Shown one piece after another: positions 18,085-26,090 of a stretch of DNA of 64,000 nt. The stretch spans positions 24,163 through 88,162 of the forward strand of contig NZ_JAUSRE010000021.1 of NCBI RefSeq assembly GCF_030811655.1, in the 5' to 3' direction. The position numbers and the translations under genes were made by a program. The notes below the pieces were generated by a model, which saw nothing but the letters and a program-made list of their open reading frames with translations, was not told the origin of the DNA and did no database searches. The DNA is from Pseudarthrobacter enclensis (lineage in GTDB: Bacteria > Actinomycetota > Actinomycetes > Actinomycetales > Micrococcaceae). How positions within the stretch are numbered: the stretch's first letter is position 1; the number at the start of each line of letters is the position of its first letter.

Positions 18085-19545
18085 TTAGAAGCCTCTTGCG
18101 ACGGCGGCGGCTGCGGCGAGCCAGGCTCGTTGGGTGGCTGGCTGGAGTGCGTCGTAGCGGATGGGTCCGTTGACCAGGGCGGGGTCGTAGGGGATGCGGA
18201 CAACGGCTCGTACATGGGGGGCGAAGCCGTCAGCGATCCGTCGCGCCTCGTCCTTGGCGCGCTTGAGCGCATCACCGCTCATGCTGCGCTTGGCGTCGGT
18301 GGACTCGGACACGATCACGACGGCGTTGCGGGCCAGTTCGGCGTCGTGGCCGCCGCGGGATTCGAGGGTTTGGAGGGTCAGACGCGCCGCTTCGGCGCGG
18401 TCTTCGATCGCTGTCACGGGGACCACGAGCTGGTTAGTGTGGTGGATCATTCGCCGCCAGTTGGCCGCGCGGGCCGTGTTTCCAGAGTCCATGACGATCA
18501 GACGGTAGTAGCGGGTGAGTACCTGGTGCGCGATGTCCACTTCCTCTGCGGTCACTTCGTGGTCGCCCTCCTCGTTTTCGTCCGAGCGCAGGACGTCGAA
18601 CTTGTCTGAGGTCTGGTGGTGGACGAACTGGGCGATCTCGGCTGCTTGGGCGCTGGGGGAGAGCAGAGCCTGGGATGAGTCGATGAGGTCCAGGACGCTG
18701 TTGTCATGACCGCCCTTTTCGGTACGCCAGCCGAGGGTGCCCTGTGATTCGTTGTTATCCCAGGCGACAGTCGCCGCGCCGCTGTAGCGGGCCAGGATCG
18801 CGCTAAGCATGACCACAGTGGGGGTCTTGTTCGCTCCGCCCTTGCGGTTGACGACAGCTACGGTGCGGGGGCCGGGCCAGTGCTGGCTTACTGTGCGGAT
18901 GTCCTCGCGTTGGGCCAGCTCTTCAGGGGAGGGGTCCATGCGGAAGCCGAGGCGGCTGAGAGCGCCGCGCCAGCCGCGCGTGGCTGGCTGGAGCACGGGC
19001 GCGCTGATGAGGAACGATGTGTCTTTCAGGCTGCGCCGTGTGGCAGGCGCCTCAGCGGCTGCTGTGGAGCCCGGCGCGGGCCCCTGGGCTGAGTCCGTGA
19101 CAGCTGCACCGAAGGTCACCGGCGCAGGGTCGGTAGGGCGTGCCGGCACTTCTTTGGCCGGAGAGGCATCGGGAGCCGAGGCTGGTGTAGGAGTAGGCGC
19201 GGCAGTAGTCGTGGCCTTGGCTATTCCGGGCGAAGGGGTGGCCGTAACGGTCAAGGTGTCCTGCTCCCGCTTCGGGGTGGGCTTGATCGGTGCGGCCTCG
19301 CTGACGACGCCATCGGGGGAGACGATGATGAGGCCTTGACCGTCCGGATCGGTGGTGCTGACGCGGACGGGTCGGCCGAGCTGAGCAGCGGTTTCAGAGA
19401 TGAGGCGTAGCGCCTCGCCCAGGACAGCGGCTTCGTCGGCGGCCTCGATCGCGTGGGAGGTCCCGTTGATGGTGACTTCGCCGGTTCCGTTCGTCCGCAG
19501 AACGGCGTTGATCTTGGGGAAGTCGAGTGCTTGAGTTTCCATCAT
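18085..19545 (-). CDS. ParA/MinD-like P-loop ATPase with a disordered N-terminal extension
   Basis: The product is 486 residues. The first 220 include a low-complexity Ala/Thr/Pro-rich linker. The C-terminal ParA/MinD domain starts with VVNRKGGANKTPTVVM; this P-loop has Asn where the canonical KGGxGKT has Gly. It continues through AWDNNESQGTLGW and a Walker B-like RLIVMDSGNT. ATPases of this type are common beside conjugation genes on actinobacterial plasmids. A role in positioning the transfer machinery or cell-wall hydrolase is inferred. It is separate from the partition ParA at 14219-14989. The next gene upstream, the lipoprotein, ends 6 bp before its start, so they form one operon. Confidence 0.75.
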   Translation of the reverse strand: MMETQALDFPKINAVLRTNGTGEVTINGTSHAIEAADEAAVLGEALRLISETAAQLGRPVRVSTTDPDGQGLIIVSPDGVVSEAAPIKPTPKREQDTLTVTATPSPGIAKATTTAAPTPTPASAPDASPAKEVPARPTDPAPVTFGAAVTDSAQGPAPGSTAAAEAPATRRSLKDTSFLISAPVLQPATRGWRGALSRLGFRMDPSPEELAQREDIRTVSQHWPGPRTVAVVNRKGGANKTPTVVMLSAILARYSGAATVAWDNNESQGTLGWRTEKGGHDNSVLDLIDSSQALLSPSAQAAEIAQFVHHQTSDKFDVLRSDENEEGDHEVTAEEVDIAHQVLTRYYRLIVMDSGNTARAANWRRMIHHTNQLVVPVTAIEDRAEAARLTLQTLESRGGHDAELARNAVVIVSESTDAKRSMSGDALKRAKDEARRIADGFAPHVRAVVRIPYDPALVNGPIRYDALQPATQRAWLAAAAAVARGF

Positions 19546-19551
19546 CTGTCC

Positions 19552-20067
19552 TTACTTTGTGCCGTTCGGGGGCGTGAAACGGTTGACCTGCCAGGGCTTG
19601 TCGGCTGCGCTGCGCAGCAGCTGGACGTCGTAGTCGCCGGCGTCGGTGGGAAAGACGACATGGCAGCCGAAACCGTTGTTCTCATCGATCTTGAGCTGGC
19701 CGGTTCCGGTGATCCTGGTGACCGGGATGTTGGCCGGGTCAACGTATTGGTAATCAGCGGTTGCTTGGGCGGTGAGGAGCTGGCCGAGCTCCTGGATCCA
19801 TTCCTTGTCGGTGACAGTGGGACGGGCATACAGCGTCATGGCCTCGGTCGCGGTTTCCAGCGCGGCTGTTTTGCTTGCCTCGTCCCAGACAATGCCTAGC
19901 GTGGCCGGTGCTGTGCCGCCGGGAGCTTGGGGCTTACCGCCCGCGCTGAGCGTGGCTGTGCTGGCGGCGGAAGCACTGGGCGATGGTTCCGCGGACGTAG
20001 AGCTGGATACCGGCGCGCATGCCGTGCACACGAGCAGGGCCGCGAGGGCTGTCAGGGCGCGTTTCAT
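19552..20067 (-). CDS. Secreted lipoprotein of the transfer region
   Basis: The product is 171 residues with a lipoprotein signal peptide: MKRALTALAALLVCTAC, with the lipobox ending at Cys17. A Ser/Ala/Thr-rich spacer follows, then a compact domain of about 120 residues. The ATG overlaps the stop of the CHAP gene (ATGA) and has GGAGG upstream. It probably sits on the outer face of the membrane as part of the transfer channel, or as an accessory to the cell-wall hydrolase. I do not recognise a named family. Confidence 0.7.
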   Translation of the reverse strand: MKRALTALAALLVCTACAPVSSSTSAEPSPSASAASTATLSAGGKPQAPGGTAPATLGIVWDEASKTAALETATEAMTLYARPTVTDKEWIQELGQLLTAQATADYQYVDPANIPVTRITGTGQLKIDENNGFGCHVVFPTDAGDYDVQLLRSAADKPWQVNRFTPPNGTK

Positions 20068-21146
20068 GGTTCCTCCGGTTGGTCGCTGCCGGGCAGGTAG
20101 AGAAAGGCGCTGGGAGTGCTGTTCTCTACGGTGCGGGTGTAGTAGGTGTGGTCGTTCGGGGCGGGGTTGCCGTTGTAGCCCTCTTCCAGGAAGCTGCCGT
20201 CACCGTTAACGGCTTTGACGACGGCGACGTGGCCGTAGGTGCCATCGGCGCCCCCGGTGCCGGGGGAGTACCAGACGACCGCTCCGACACGTGGCGTTCC
20301 ACCGGTGGGCCAGCCCTTGGCGTCCCAGCCGTCTTTCCAGGTAAGGGCAGAGCCGAGCACGGCACCGTCAGGCCGGAAGGTGCCGTTCAGGACCTTGTAG
20401 GGGGCGGTGGTGCTGCCCAGTTGCTGGTTGACACGCCAGAGGGCGAAGTCGACGCATTCGCGGTTGAACATGCCCAGCGGGGATGGCTCATAGATCTTGG
20501 CCGTGCGCCAGGGCAGGTCATCGTCTTTGCCGGATTGGCCGGGGATCCCGCAGGAGCTTTCCCCGCCGGCATCGGTGATCGGCACGTCGCCCAGGGCGGC
20601 GACGACCTCAACGGCGGCCGCCCAGTAGGACTGGTAGTGGAACGGGTCGGCGTTGCGCTGGACCCTGTGCGCGGCCGTAGTAGGCTCGAGCTGTTCCCAC
20701 CCGCTGACCTTCTGCAGGGCGGTAAAGAAGCTCGTCGCTGAAGTCGTTGGGTTCATGCGGTCCGCGTAAGACCCCCACGCGCCGTTGTCGCGCTGCTGGA
20801 ACAGTCCCCGGGAGTCAGGGCCCGGGCCGTCGCCGTAGTCCAGGACACGCAGCCCGGATTCGCCCATGGCCGTCATGACACCGATTGTCTGCCCCCGGGC
20901 CGACAGGCCACGTGCTTTGCCTGCGTTGATGATCAGGGCCGCGTTCTTCAGTTGCTCGCCCTCGTAACCGGCAACAGCGACTTTGGGCAGCTGGCTTGCG
21001 TCAACGCTGACGCTGGACCCGGTTGGTGAGCAGACATCGGCCGCTGCCTGGGAGCCCCCGCCGAACAGGATGATGGACAGCACCAAGCCGACGGGTGCAA
21101 GGACGGCGCCGGCGACCAGCGCGGGCGCGCTCGTTCGTGATTGCAT
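20064..21146 (-). CDS. Membrane-anchored peptidoglycan hydrolase (lysozyme-like + CHAP), VirB1-type
   Basis: The product is 360 residues. A transmembrane anchor lies at about residues 9-30. A lysozyme-like region follows (IGVMTAMGESGLR, then DSRGLFQQR), and a C-terminal CHAP amidase/endopeptidase domain has catalytic Cys231 (NRECVDFALWR) and His306 (GTYGHVAVV). Two-domain enzymes like this open the cell wall for type IV secretion in Gram-positive bacteria. The start has AGGGGG four bases upstream. It leads the minus-strand operon that diverges from the transfer genes at 21.6-29.9 kb, which supports a conjugation role. Confidence 0.88.
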   Translation of the reverse strand: MQSRTSAPALVAGAVLAPVGLVLSIILFGGGSQAAADVCSPTGSSVSVDASQLPKVAVAGYEGEQLKNAALIINAGKARGLSARGQTIGVMTAMGESGLRVLDYGDGPGPDSRGLFQQRDNGAWGSYADRMNPTTSATSFFTALQKVSGWEQLEPTTAAHRVQRNADPFHYQSYWAAAVEVVAALGDVPITDAGGESSCGIPGQSGKDDDLPWRTAKIYEPSPLGMFNRECVDFALWRVNQQLGSTTAPYKVLNGTFRPDGAVLGSALTWKDGWDAKGWPTGGTPRVGAVVWYSPGTGGADGTYGHVAVVKAVNGDGSFLEEGYNGNPAPNDHTYYTRTVENSTPSAFLYLPGSDQPEEP

Positions 21147-21182
21147 GTGTCCCCCTCACATCTGCTCGTCGGCTGCTGCGCC

Positions 21183-21473
21183 CTAGGGCTGATCCTCGTC
21201 GTTCACTTCTGGTGTCTGGCCCTTCCTGAGCGTGTTCCGGTTCTCCCAGACCCAGTCCTTGACTTGATCTCTGGCGATTAACCATGTCTTCTCGACTTGG
21301 TAAGCAGGAATCACTCCTGTTTGGAGCCAGCGGTAGACGGTGTTCCGGGACAACCCGAAGATCTCTTCGAGGTCCTGAGGCGTAAGACGCTCCGGGTACT
21401 TGGCGAAGAGTGCTTCCAGGTACTTGGGGTCCACGCTCAGTCCGTCCCACCGCATAGAGCCATCGTAGACCAC
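21183..21473 (-). CDS. Small helix-turn-helix (excisionase/MerR-type) DNA-binding protein
   Basis: The product is 96 residues with a helix-turn-helix of the excisionase family in the centre: RLTPQDLEEIFGLSRNTVYR, then WLQTGVIPAYQVEKTWLIAR. It lies at the divergence point between the backbone operon and the conjugation operon. Its start is only a few bases from a set of phased GTACT repeats. I infer that it controls both divergent operons by binding these sites. No integrase is nearby, so a true excisionase role is unlikely. Confidence 0.8.
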   Translation of the reverse strand: MVYDGSMRWDGLSVDPKYLEALFAKYPERLTPQDLEEIFGLSRNTVYRWLQTGVIPAYQVEKTWLIARDQVKDWVWENRNTLRKGQTPEVNDEDQP

Positions 21474-21478
21474 AAATT

Positions 21479-21514
21479 GGTACTGTGATGTACTGGAAGT
21501 GACTGAAAGGTACT
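21479..21514. promoter_or_regulatory. Three helically phased GTACT repeats in the divergent promoter
   Basis: GGTACT (21479-21484), TGTACT (21489-21494) and GGTACT (21509-21514) start 10 and 20 bp apart, so they lie on one face of the helix. A related GGTACC lies at 21557. The set is between the HTH gene and the conjugation operon and is a good candidate operator for that HTH protein. Confidence 0.6.
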
Positions 21515-21598
21515 AAAGCTGTTGTTGGGGGTCACTTTTGGCCTTTCGTGTCGGATGGTACCGATACGATCTTTGCGGACATTAGTAGGGGATGTGAA

Positions 21599-22216
21599 AT
21601 GCCGGTCTCAAAGAATCGCTGGGTGACGCTCGGCGCAGAAATTATCGACGAACCCGTTTCAGCTATCCCGGAAGAGCCGCCTTTCATCCCTACGGGGGCG
21701 ACGAGGCCACAGCTGAGTGTTCCGCAGCCGGATCAGGCGGACCGGCTTCCCCGAAGGAACGTTGCGGGGAGGGAACCGAGCTTCTGGTGGCTTGGCGTCC
21801 ACGGCGGCGCGGGCGAAACGTCGCTTGCGCGCCTGGACAAGAGAACCAAAGCCGCCGAGCATCAGTGGCCTTTGACGGCAGCCGGCTCCGTGATCGTCCT
21901 GGTTGCCCGGTCCAATATCCCAGGCCTTCGTGCGGCACGGCTGGCGGCAACGGAATGGGCATCAAGGTCACTTCCCGGGATCCAGGTCGCCGGCCTGGTG
22001 GTCATGGCTGACGCTCCCGGACGGCTCCCCAGAGAGATCCGCGACTTCGCTCGCGTCGTCGGTGGGGGAGTGCCCCACATGTGGCATTTCCCCTGGGTGG
22101 AGGCATGGCGCTACGGCCACGACGTCGCCACCGAGGAACTTCCCAAAGAAGCCCGCACCACTCTCGAGCAGGTGCACATCGCAGTAACTGCCACCGCCGG
22201 ACTCACGGCCAAATAG
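21599..22216 (+). CDS. Degenerate P-loop (ParA-like) protein, DUF6668-type, first gene of the transfer operon
   Basis: The product is 205 residues from an ATG at 21599 with AGGGGA upstream; an in-frame ATG at 21548 is possible. A disordered N-terminus leads to WWLGVHGGAGETSLARL, which looks like a ParA P-loop whose catalytic lysine is replaced by glutamate. The segments VIVLVARSNIPGLRAARLA and VAGLVVMADAPGRLP follow in the order seen in ParA folds. I infer a nucleotide-fold protein that has lost ATPase activity. Similar proteins accompany actinobacterial transfer operons; the DUF number is from memory. Confidence 0.65.
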   Translation: MPVSKNRWVTLGAEIIDEPVSAIPEEPPFIPTGATRPQLSVPQPDQADRLPRRNVAGREPSFWWLGVHGGAGETSLARLDKRTKAAEHQWPLTAAGSVIVLVARSNIPGLRAARLAATEWASRSLPGIQVAGLVVMADAPGRLPREIRDFARVVGGGVPHMWHFPWVEAWRYGHDVATEELPKEARTTLEQVHIAVTATAGLTAK

Positions 22217-22229
22217 AAAGTAGAAACTC

Positions 22230-22517
22230 ATGTTGTTCTCCAAGGCCATGGAATGGTCAAGCCTTGCCATCACAGAGATACCGAACCCGGGCACAGGTGA
22301 AGCGCCTCCCGGCTCTGAAGGCGTACTGACGATGCTCAAGTGGCTCGCATGGATCGTGTTCGGCCTGGCCGTAGCGGGCATCCTGATCACAGCCGGAACG
22401 ATGATGATCAACAACCGACGCGGAGAGGGCGGCGAGCATGCCGGCCGTCTGGCATGGGTCCTCGGCGGGTGCATCCTGGCAGCCTCCGCTGGCGGCGTCG
22501 TAGGCGCCCTGGTCTAA
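22230..22517 (+). CDS. Two-TM small membrane protein, VirB2/TrbC-like
   Basis: The product is 95 residues. A short N-terminal segment is followed by two transmembrane helices, about residues 37-58 (LKWLAWIVFGLAVAGILITA) and 73-94 (LAWVLGGCILAASAGGVVGA), joined by a short basic/acidic loop (NNRRGEGGE). This layout and the gene position match VirB2/TrbC-like pilin or channel subunits of type IV secretion. There is no detectable signal peptidase site, so it may stay as a membrane subunit. Confidence 0.65.
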   Translation: MLFSKAMEWSSLAITEIPNPGTGEAPPGSEGVLTMLKWLAWIVFGLAVAGILITAGTMMINNRRGEGGEHAGRLAWVLGGCILAASAGGVVGALV

Positions 22518-22529
22518 GGAACTTCAGCC

Positions 22530-23255
22530 ATGACTGAACCGACAGTGAACGAAGACCAGAATCCGCTGACCAAACCTAAGTTCATCATCTCGGCCGTTGT
22601 CGTGGCGATCATTGTCGCGCTCGGGGTAATCCTGGCCCTGGTTCCCAGAGGCGGCGGAACGGCGTCCCCTGAACCGAGCTCCACCAACACGAGCACCAGC
22701 AGCGGCCAACCTACGGCATCGTCGGCGGCCAGCGTGTGCGGCCTGCCATCCGGCGACCAGGCCAAGCCGGCCACTACACCCGCCGACACCAAATGGGAAT
22801 TGGTCGGCAAGATCGCCGCACCAACATCGCCCACGCAATTCGGCCCCGGCAAGACCGAAGCCAACGGCCTCCGCTCCTGCTTCGCACACTCACCCATGGG
22901 AGCCCTGTACGCGGCGTCGAACGTCGCCGTACTGTCTGCTACAGGGAAGGCTCGACTGGTTTATGAGGAGCTAGCAGTCCCTGGACCCGAACGAGATGCA
23001 CTGCTGAATCAGCCTGAGACGCAAGCGACATCAGCTGTGACAGCGCAAATCGCAGGCTTCCAGATCCGATCGTATGAAGCTGATCGCGCAGTGGTCGTTA
23101 TTGCTGCAAAGGGCAGCAACGGTGCGCTGGTTTCCGTTCCTGTTCCGCTCCAGTGGCACGGTGGCGACTGGAAGGTTGTTGTTCCCGCAACCGGCAGCAC
23201 GGGCGGGGGACAGATAAGCGACTTGTCCGGGTACATTCCCTGGTCTGGTGTCTGA
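22530..23255 (+). CDS. Membrane-anchored extracellular protein, possible VirB8-like component
   Basis: The product is 241 residues. One transmembrane helix lies at about 18-43 (FIISAVVVAIIVALGVILAL), followed by a Ser/Thr-rich linker and an extracellular domain of about 170 residues ending in VPVPLQWHGGDWKVVVP. The topology (short cytoplasmic tail, one TM, NTF2-like-sized domain with a WHGGDWKV strand) is like VirB8/TcpC proteins. Homology is not certain from sequence alone. The stop overlaps the next start (TGATG), so it is coupled to the VirB6-like gene. Confidence 0.6.
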   Translation: MTEPTVNEDQNPLTKPKFIISAVVVAIIVALGVILALVPRGGGTASPEPSSTNTSTSSGQPTASSAASVCGLPSGDQAKPATTPADTKWELVGKIAAPTSPTQFGPGKTEANGLRSCFAHSPMGALYAASNVAVLSATGKARLVYEELAVPGPERDALLNQPETQATSAVTAQIAGFQIRSYEADRAVVVIAAKGSNGALVSVPVPLQWHGGDWKVVVPATGSTGGGQISDLSGYIPWSGV

Positions 23256-24577
23256 TGGCCTGCGAAGGATGGGAGGCCTTCAGCATTGGCTGCCATGCAG
23301 GTGCGGCCTTAGAGGATGTCGCTAATGATGCCGTCAAGAACATGGCGAAAGCCATTGCCGATGCCGTTGGACAAACGGTACAAACTCTCGGGACTTTTTG
23401 GTTGAACGTAGGAACTCCCGCTCTGACCGCGGCCCCGGGAGGGTCCACGGCGAGTGACCCGGTGTTGTTCCTGCAGAACAGTCTCTACTTCTGGACCGCT
23501 TCCCTGGCTGTGATGTCTGTCCTCGTAGGTGCAGCCAAGATGACGATTGAGCGCAGGGGTGCACCCTTGCGGGATCTGGTGCGTTCGCTGGCGACCCTAA
23601 TCGTCGTCTCCGGCGCCGGTGTGGCGGCAGTAGGACTGCTGACGGTCGCGGCGGATCAGTTTTCAGCCTGGATCATCACTAATTCCACGAACGGGACCTC
23701 GTTCAACGAGAACATCACGGCCCTGTTGGCGCTTTCGGCCACCAGCCCGATCGGCTCGATCATGATCATTCTCCTGGGGCTCATCGCGATTCTGGCCTCC
23801 GTAATGCAGATCGTGCTCATGATCATCCGCGGTGGCCTGCTCGTCATCCTGACCGGGATCTTCCCTACGGCTGCAGCTTTCAGTAACACCGAGGCCGGCA
23901 AGGGTTGGTTCCAGAAGTGCACAGCTTGGCTGATCGCTTTCATTCTCTACAAGCCCGCGGCCGCCATTATCTACGCGACGGCCTTCCAACTCAGCGGCAG
24001 CAAGATCTTCGGAAACGTTGGTGACGGCAAGGACTTCGGCTCCGCGCTCCTGGCAACGGTCACCGGACTGGCCCTGATGATCATTGCCTTGTTCGCCATG
24101 CCAGCCCTCATGCGGTTCGTCACCCCAATGGTTGGTGCTGTCGCTGGCGGCGGTGGCGCTCTGGCAGCAGGGACGGTCGGCGCACTGGCTTCCGGCGCAA
24201 TCAGCATGGGCAGCGCCGGACGCGGCGGCGGATCATCCACCAGCTCGACGACAACCAGCAGCACCTCGAACCAAAGCCCTGGATCGCAGGGCCCCTCGGG
24301 CACTGGCAGCCAAGGAACGGCAGGAACGTCCGGCACAGCAGGAACGAACGGCACCCGGGGTTCGGGAGCCACGGGTGCGCAACCAGGAACTGGCCCGGCA
24401 GCATCCTCCAGTGCCGGCAGTGGGGCTGCGGCCAGCGGAGCAGCCGCCAGCGGTGCAGCTGCGGCCACAGGTGCAGGCGGTGTCGCCGTACTGGCAGCAC
24501 AGAAAGGCGTCGAAGCAGGCCGGGCCGCTTCCGGGGCCATCAAAGACATGAGCGAAGAATCCACGGGGGGTGCCTGA
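23255..24577 (+). CDS. VirB6/TrbL-like polytopic membrane protein
   Basis: The product is 440 residues from an ATG at 23255 that overlaps the previous stop. The N-terminal 40 residues are outside the hydrophobic core. At least five hydrophobic segments follow between about residues 70 and 300 (for example MIILLGLIAILASVMQIVLM and LIAFILYKPAAAIIYATAF). The last 110 residues are a low-complexity Gly/Ser/Thr/Ala tail. This is the usual build of TrbL/VirB6 proteins in Gram-positive transfer systems, which form the inner-membrane channel core. The tail is probably cytoplasmic and disordered. Confidence 0.8.
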   Translation: MACEGWEAFSIGCHAGAALEDVANDAVKNMAKAIADAVGQTVQTLGTFWLNVGTPALTAAPGGSTASDPVLFLQNSLYFWTASLAVMSVLVGAAKMTIERRGAPLRDLVRSLATLIVVSGAGVAAVGLLTVAADQFSAWIITNSTNGTSFNENITALLALSATSPIGSIMIILLGLIAILASVMQIVLMIIRGGLLVILTGIFPTAAAFSNTEAGKGWFQKCTAWLIAFILYKPAAAIIYATAFQLSGSKIFGNVGDGKDFGSALLATVTGLALMIIALFAMPALMRFVTPMVGAVAGGGGALAAGTVGALASGAISMGSAGRGGGSSTSSTTTSSTSNQSPGSQGPSGTGSQGTAGTSGTAGTNGTRGSGATGAQPGTGPAASSSAGSGAAASGAAASGAAAATGAGGVAVLAAQKGVEAGRAASGAIKDMSEESTGGA

Positions 24578-24578
24578 A

Positions 24579-26090
24579 ATGGCAGCGATCGAGAACACAT
24601 ACAGGGAACCGACCTACGGCAACTGGCGACGTCCCCGCAAAGCGGGCATCGGCACCCTTGGTGGGCTGGCAACAGCCGGCTTGTTTGTCGGCCTCATCAT
24701 CACAGTGATCTGTCTCTTCGTCGGCGGCTGGTTCGCCGGGCTCATTGCCCTGTTCATCCTTGGGGTGGCGCTGGCCGTCGTCTCGGTGACCGACAAGCAC
24801 AACAAGTCCGTAGGGGAGCGGGTCTTCGCCCGGCTGGCGTTCCGCTCCGCGCGGCGCAGACGCGCCAATATCTACCGCTCCGGCCCGCTGGGGCTGACGC
24901 CTTGGGGCGAGTTCCAGCTGCCTGGGATCTCCGCCGGTTCCAAGCTTCACGAGTTCACCGACTCCTACGGACGCCCCTTCGCACTGATCCACCTTCCCGC
25001 CACCGCCCACTACACCGTTGTCTTCGGCACCCAGCCCGACGGGGCGTCCCTGGTCGATCCCGAGCAGATTGATGCCTGGGTGGCTAACTGGGGCGGCTGG
25101 CTGGCCTCGTTGTCGAATGAACCTGCCGTCGTGGCTGCATCCGTCACGGTCGAAACCGCACCCGATTCCGGGGCACGGCTGCGCAGGGAAGTTGAATCGA
25201 ACATCCATGACAACGCCCCTGACATTGCCAAGGCCATGCTCCGCGAGGCCTTGAACACCTACCCGCAGGGATCGGCCACGATCCGCGCCTGGGTCGCGCT
25301 GACGTTCAGCGCCGCTGCCCGGGCCGGCGGCAAACGACGCACCGCCGACGAGATCGCAAGGGATCTCGCCTCACGGCTTCCCAGCCTGACCGAGCGTCTG
25401 GAATCCACCGGCGCGGGTGCATGCGCGCCGTTGAACGCCCAGGAACTGTGTGAGGTTGTTCGGGTCGCTTACGACCCGGCAGCGGCCCGGCTCATCGACG
25501 AAGCCCACTACCAGGGCACACCCGTTGACCTGGACTGGGGCGATGTCGGACCGTCCGCCCACCAAGCCAACTGGGACGGCTACCGCCACGATTCCGGCCA
25601 CTCTGTGTCCTGGACAATGACGGGCGCACCCCGCGGACACATCCTGGCATCAGCACTGGCCCGCCTGGTCGCGCCGCACGGGGAGATCGCCCGCAAGCGC
25701 GTCACCCTGCTGTACCGGCCGATCGAAGCCGGCCGCGCGGCCGCCATCGTCGAGTCCGACCAGACCAGCGCATTGACCCGGGCCTCCTCGACCAACCGGC
25801 CCACTGCACGCGCTCTGGTCGATGCGCGCGCTGCGCAGGCCACCGCAGCGGAGGAAGCCAAGGGGGCCGGGCTGGTCAACTTCGGCATGGTGGTCACGGC
25901 CACGGTGCTGTCCGCCCGTGACCTTGAGGACGCCGTCGCCGTGGTGGAGGGCAACCTCGGCCCATCGGCACGTCTGCTGTTGCGGCGCGCGTACGGCTCA
26001 CAGGATTCTGCCTTTGCCGCGTCTCTGCCACTGGGGCTGGTCCTGCCCAAGCACTTGAAGGTTCCCGAAGAGATCCGCGAGGCCATGTGA
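24579..26090 (+). CDS. SCO6880-type transfer protein (PrgI/VirB3-like TMs plus VirB4 N-terminal-like domain)
   Basis: The product is about 503 residues from an ATG at 24579 with GGGGGG nine bases upstream; a GTG at 24570 would overlap the upstream gene. Two adjacent transmembrane helices lie near residues 25-65 (GLFVGLIITVICLFVGGWFA and LIALFILGVALAVVSV). A long soluble domain without a P-loop follows. The family is the SCO6880-type protein of actinobacterial transfer clusters. It appears to supply the VirB3-like anchor and the N-terminal half of VirB4, while the next gene supplies the ATPase half. The two genes overlap as TGATG. Confidence 0.82.
   Translation: MAAIENTYREPTYGNWRRPRKAGIGTLGGLATAGLFVGLIITVICLFVGGWFAGLIALFILGVALAVVSVTDKHNKSVGERVFARLAFRSARRRRANIYRSGPLGLTPWGEFQLPGISAGSKLHEFTDSYGRPFALIHLPATAHYTVVFGTQPDGASLVDPEQIDAWVANWGGWLASLSNEPAVVAASVTVETAPDSGARLRREVESNIHDNAPDIAKAMLREALNTYPQGSATIRAWVALTFSAAARAGGKRRTADEIARDLASRLPSLTERLESTGAGACAPLNAQELCEVVRVAYDPAAARLIDEAHYQGTPVDLDWGDVGPSAHQANWDGYRHDSGHSVSWTMTGAPRGHILASALARLVAPHGEIARKRVTLLYRPIEAGRAAAIVESDQTSALTRASSTNRPTARALVDARAAQATAAEEAKGAGLVNFGMVVTATVLSARDLEDAVAVVEGNLGPSARLLLRRAYGSQDSAFAASLPLGLVLPKHLKVPEEIREAM

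Noticed and set aside
21183..21473. Excisionase-like gene as a sign of an integrated element
   Set aside because: No integrase or attachment site is near, and the gene sits at a divergent promoter with phased repeats. A regulator is more likely.
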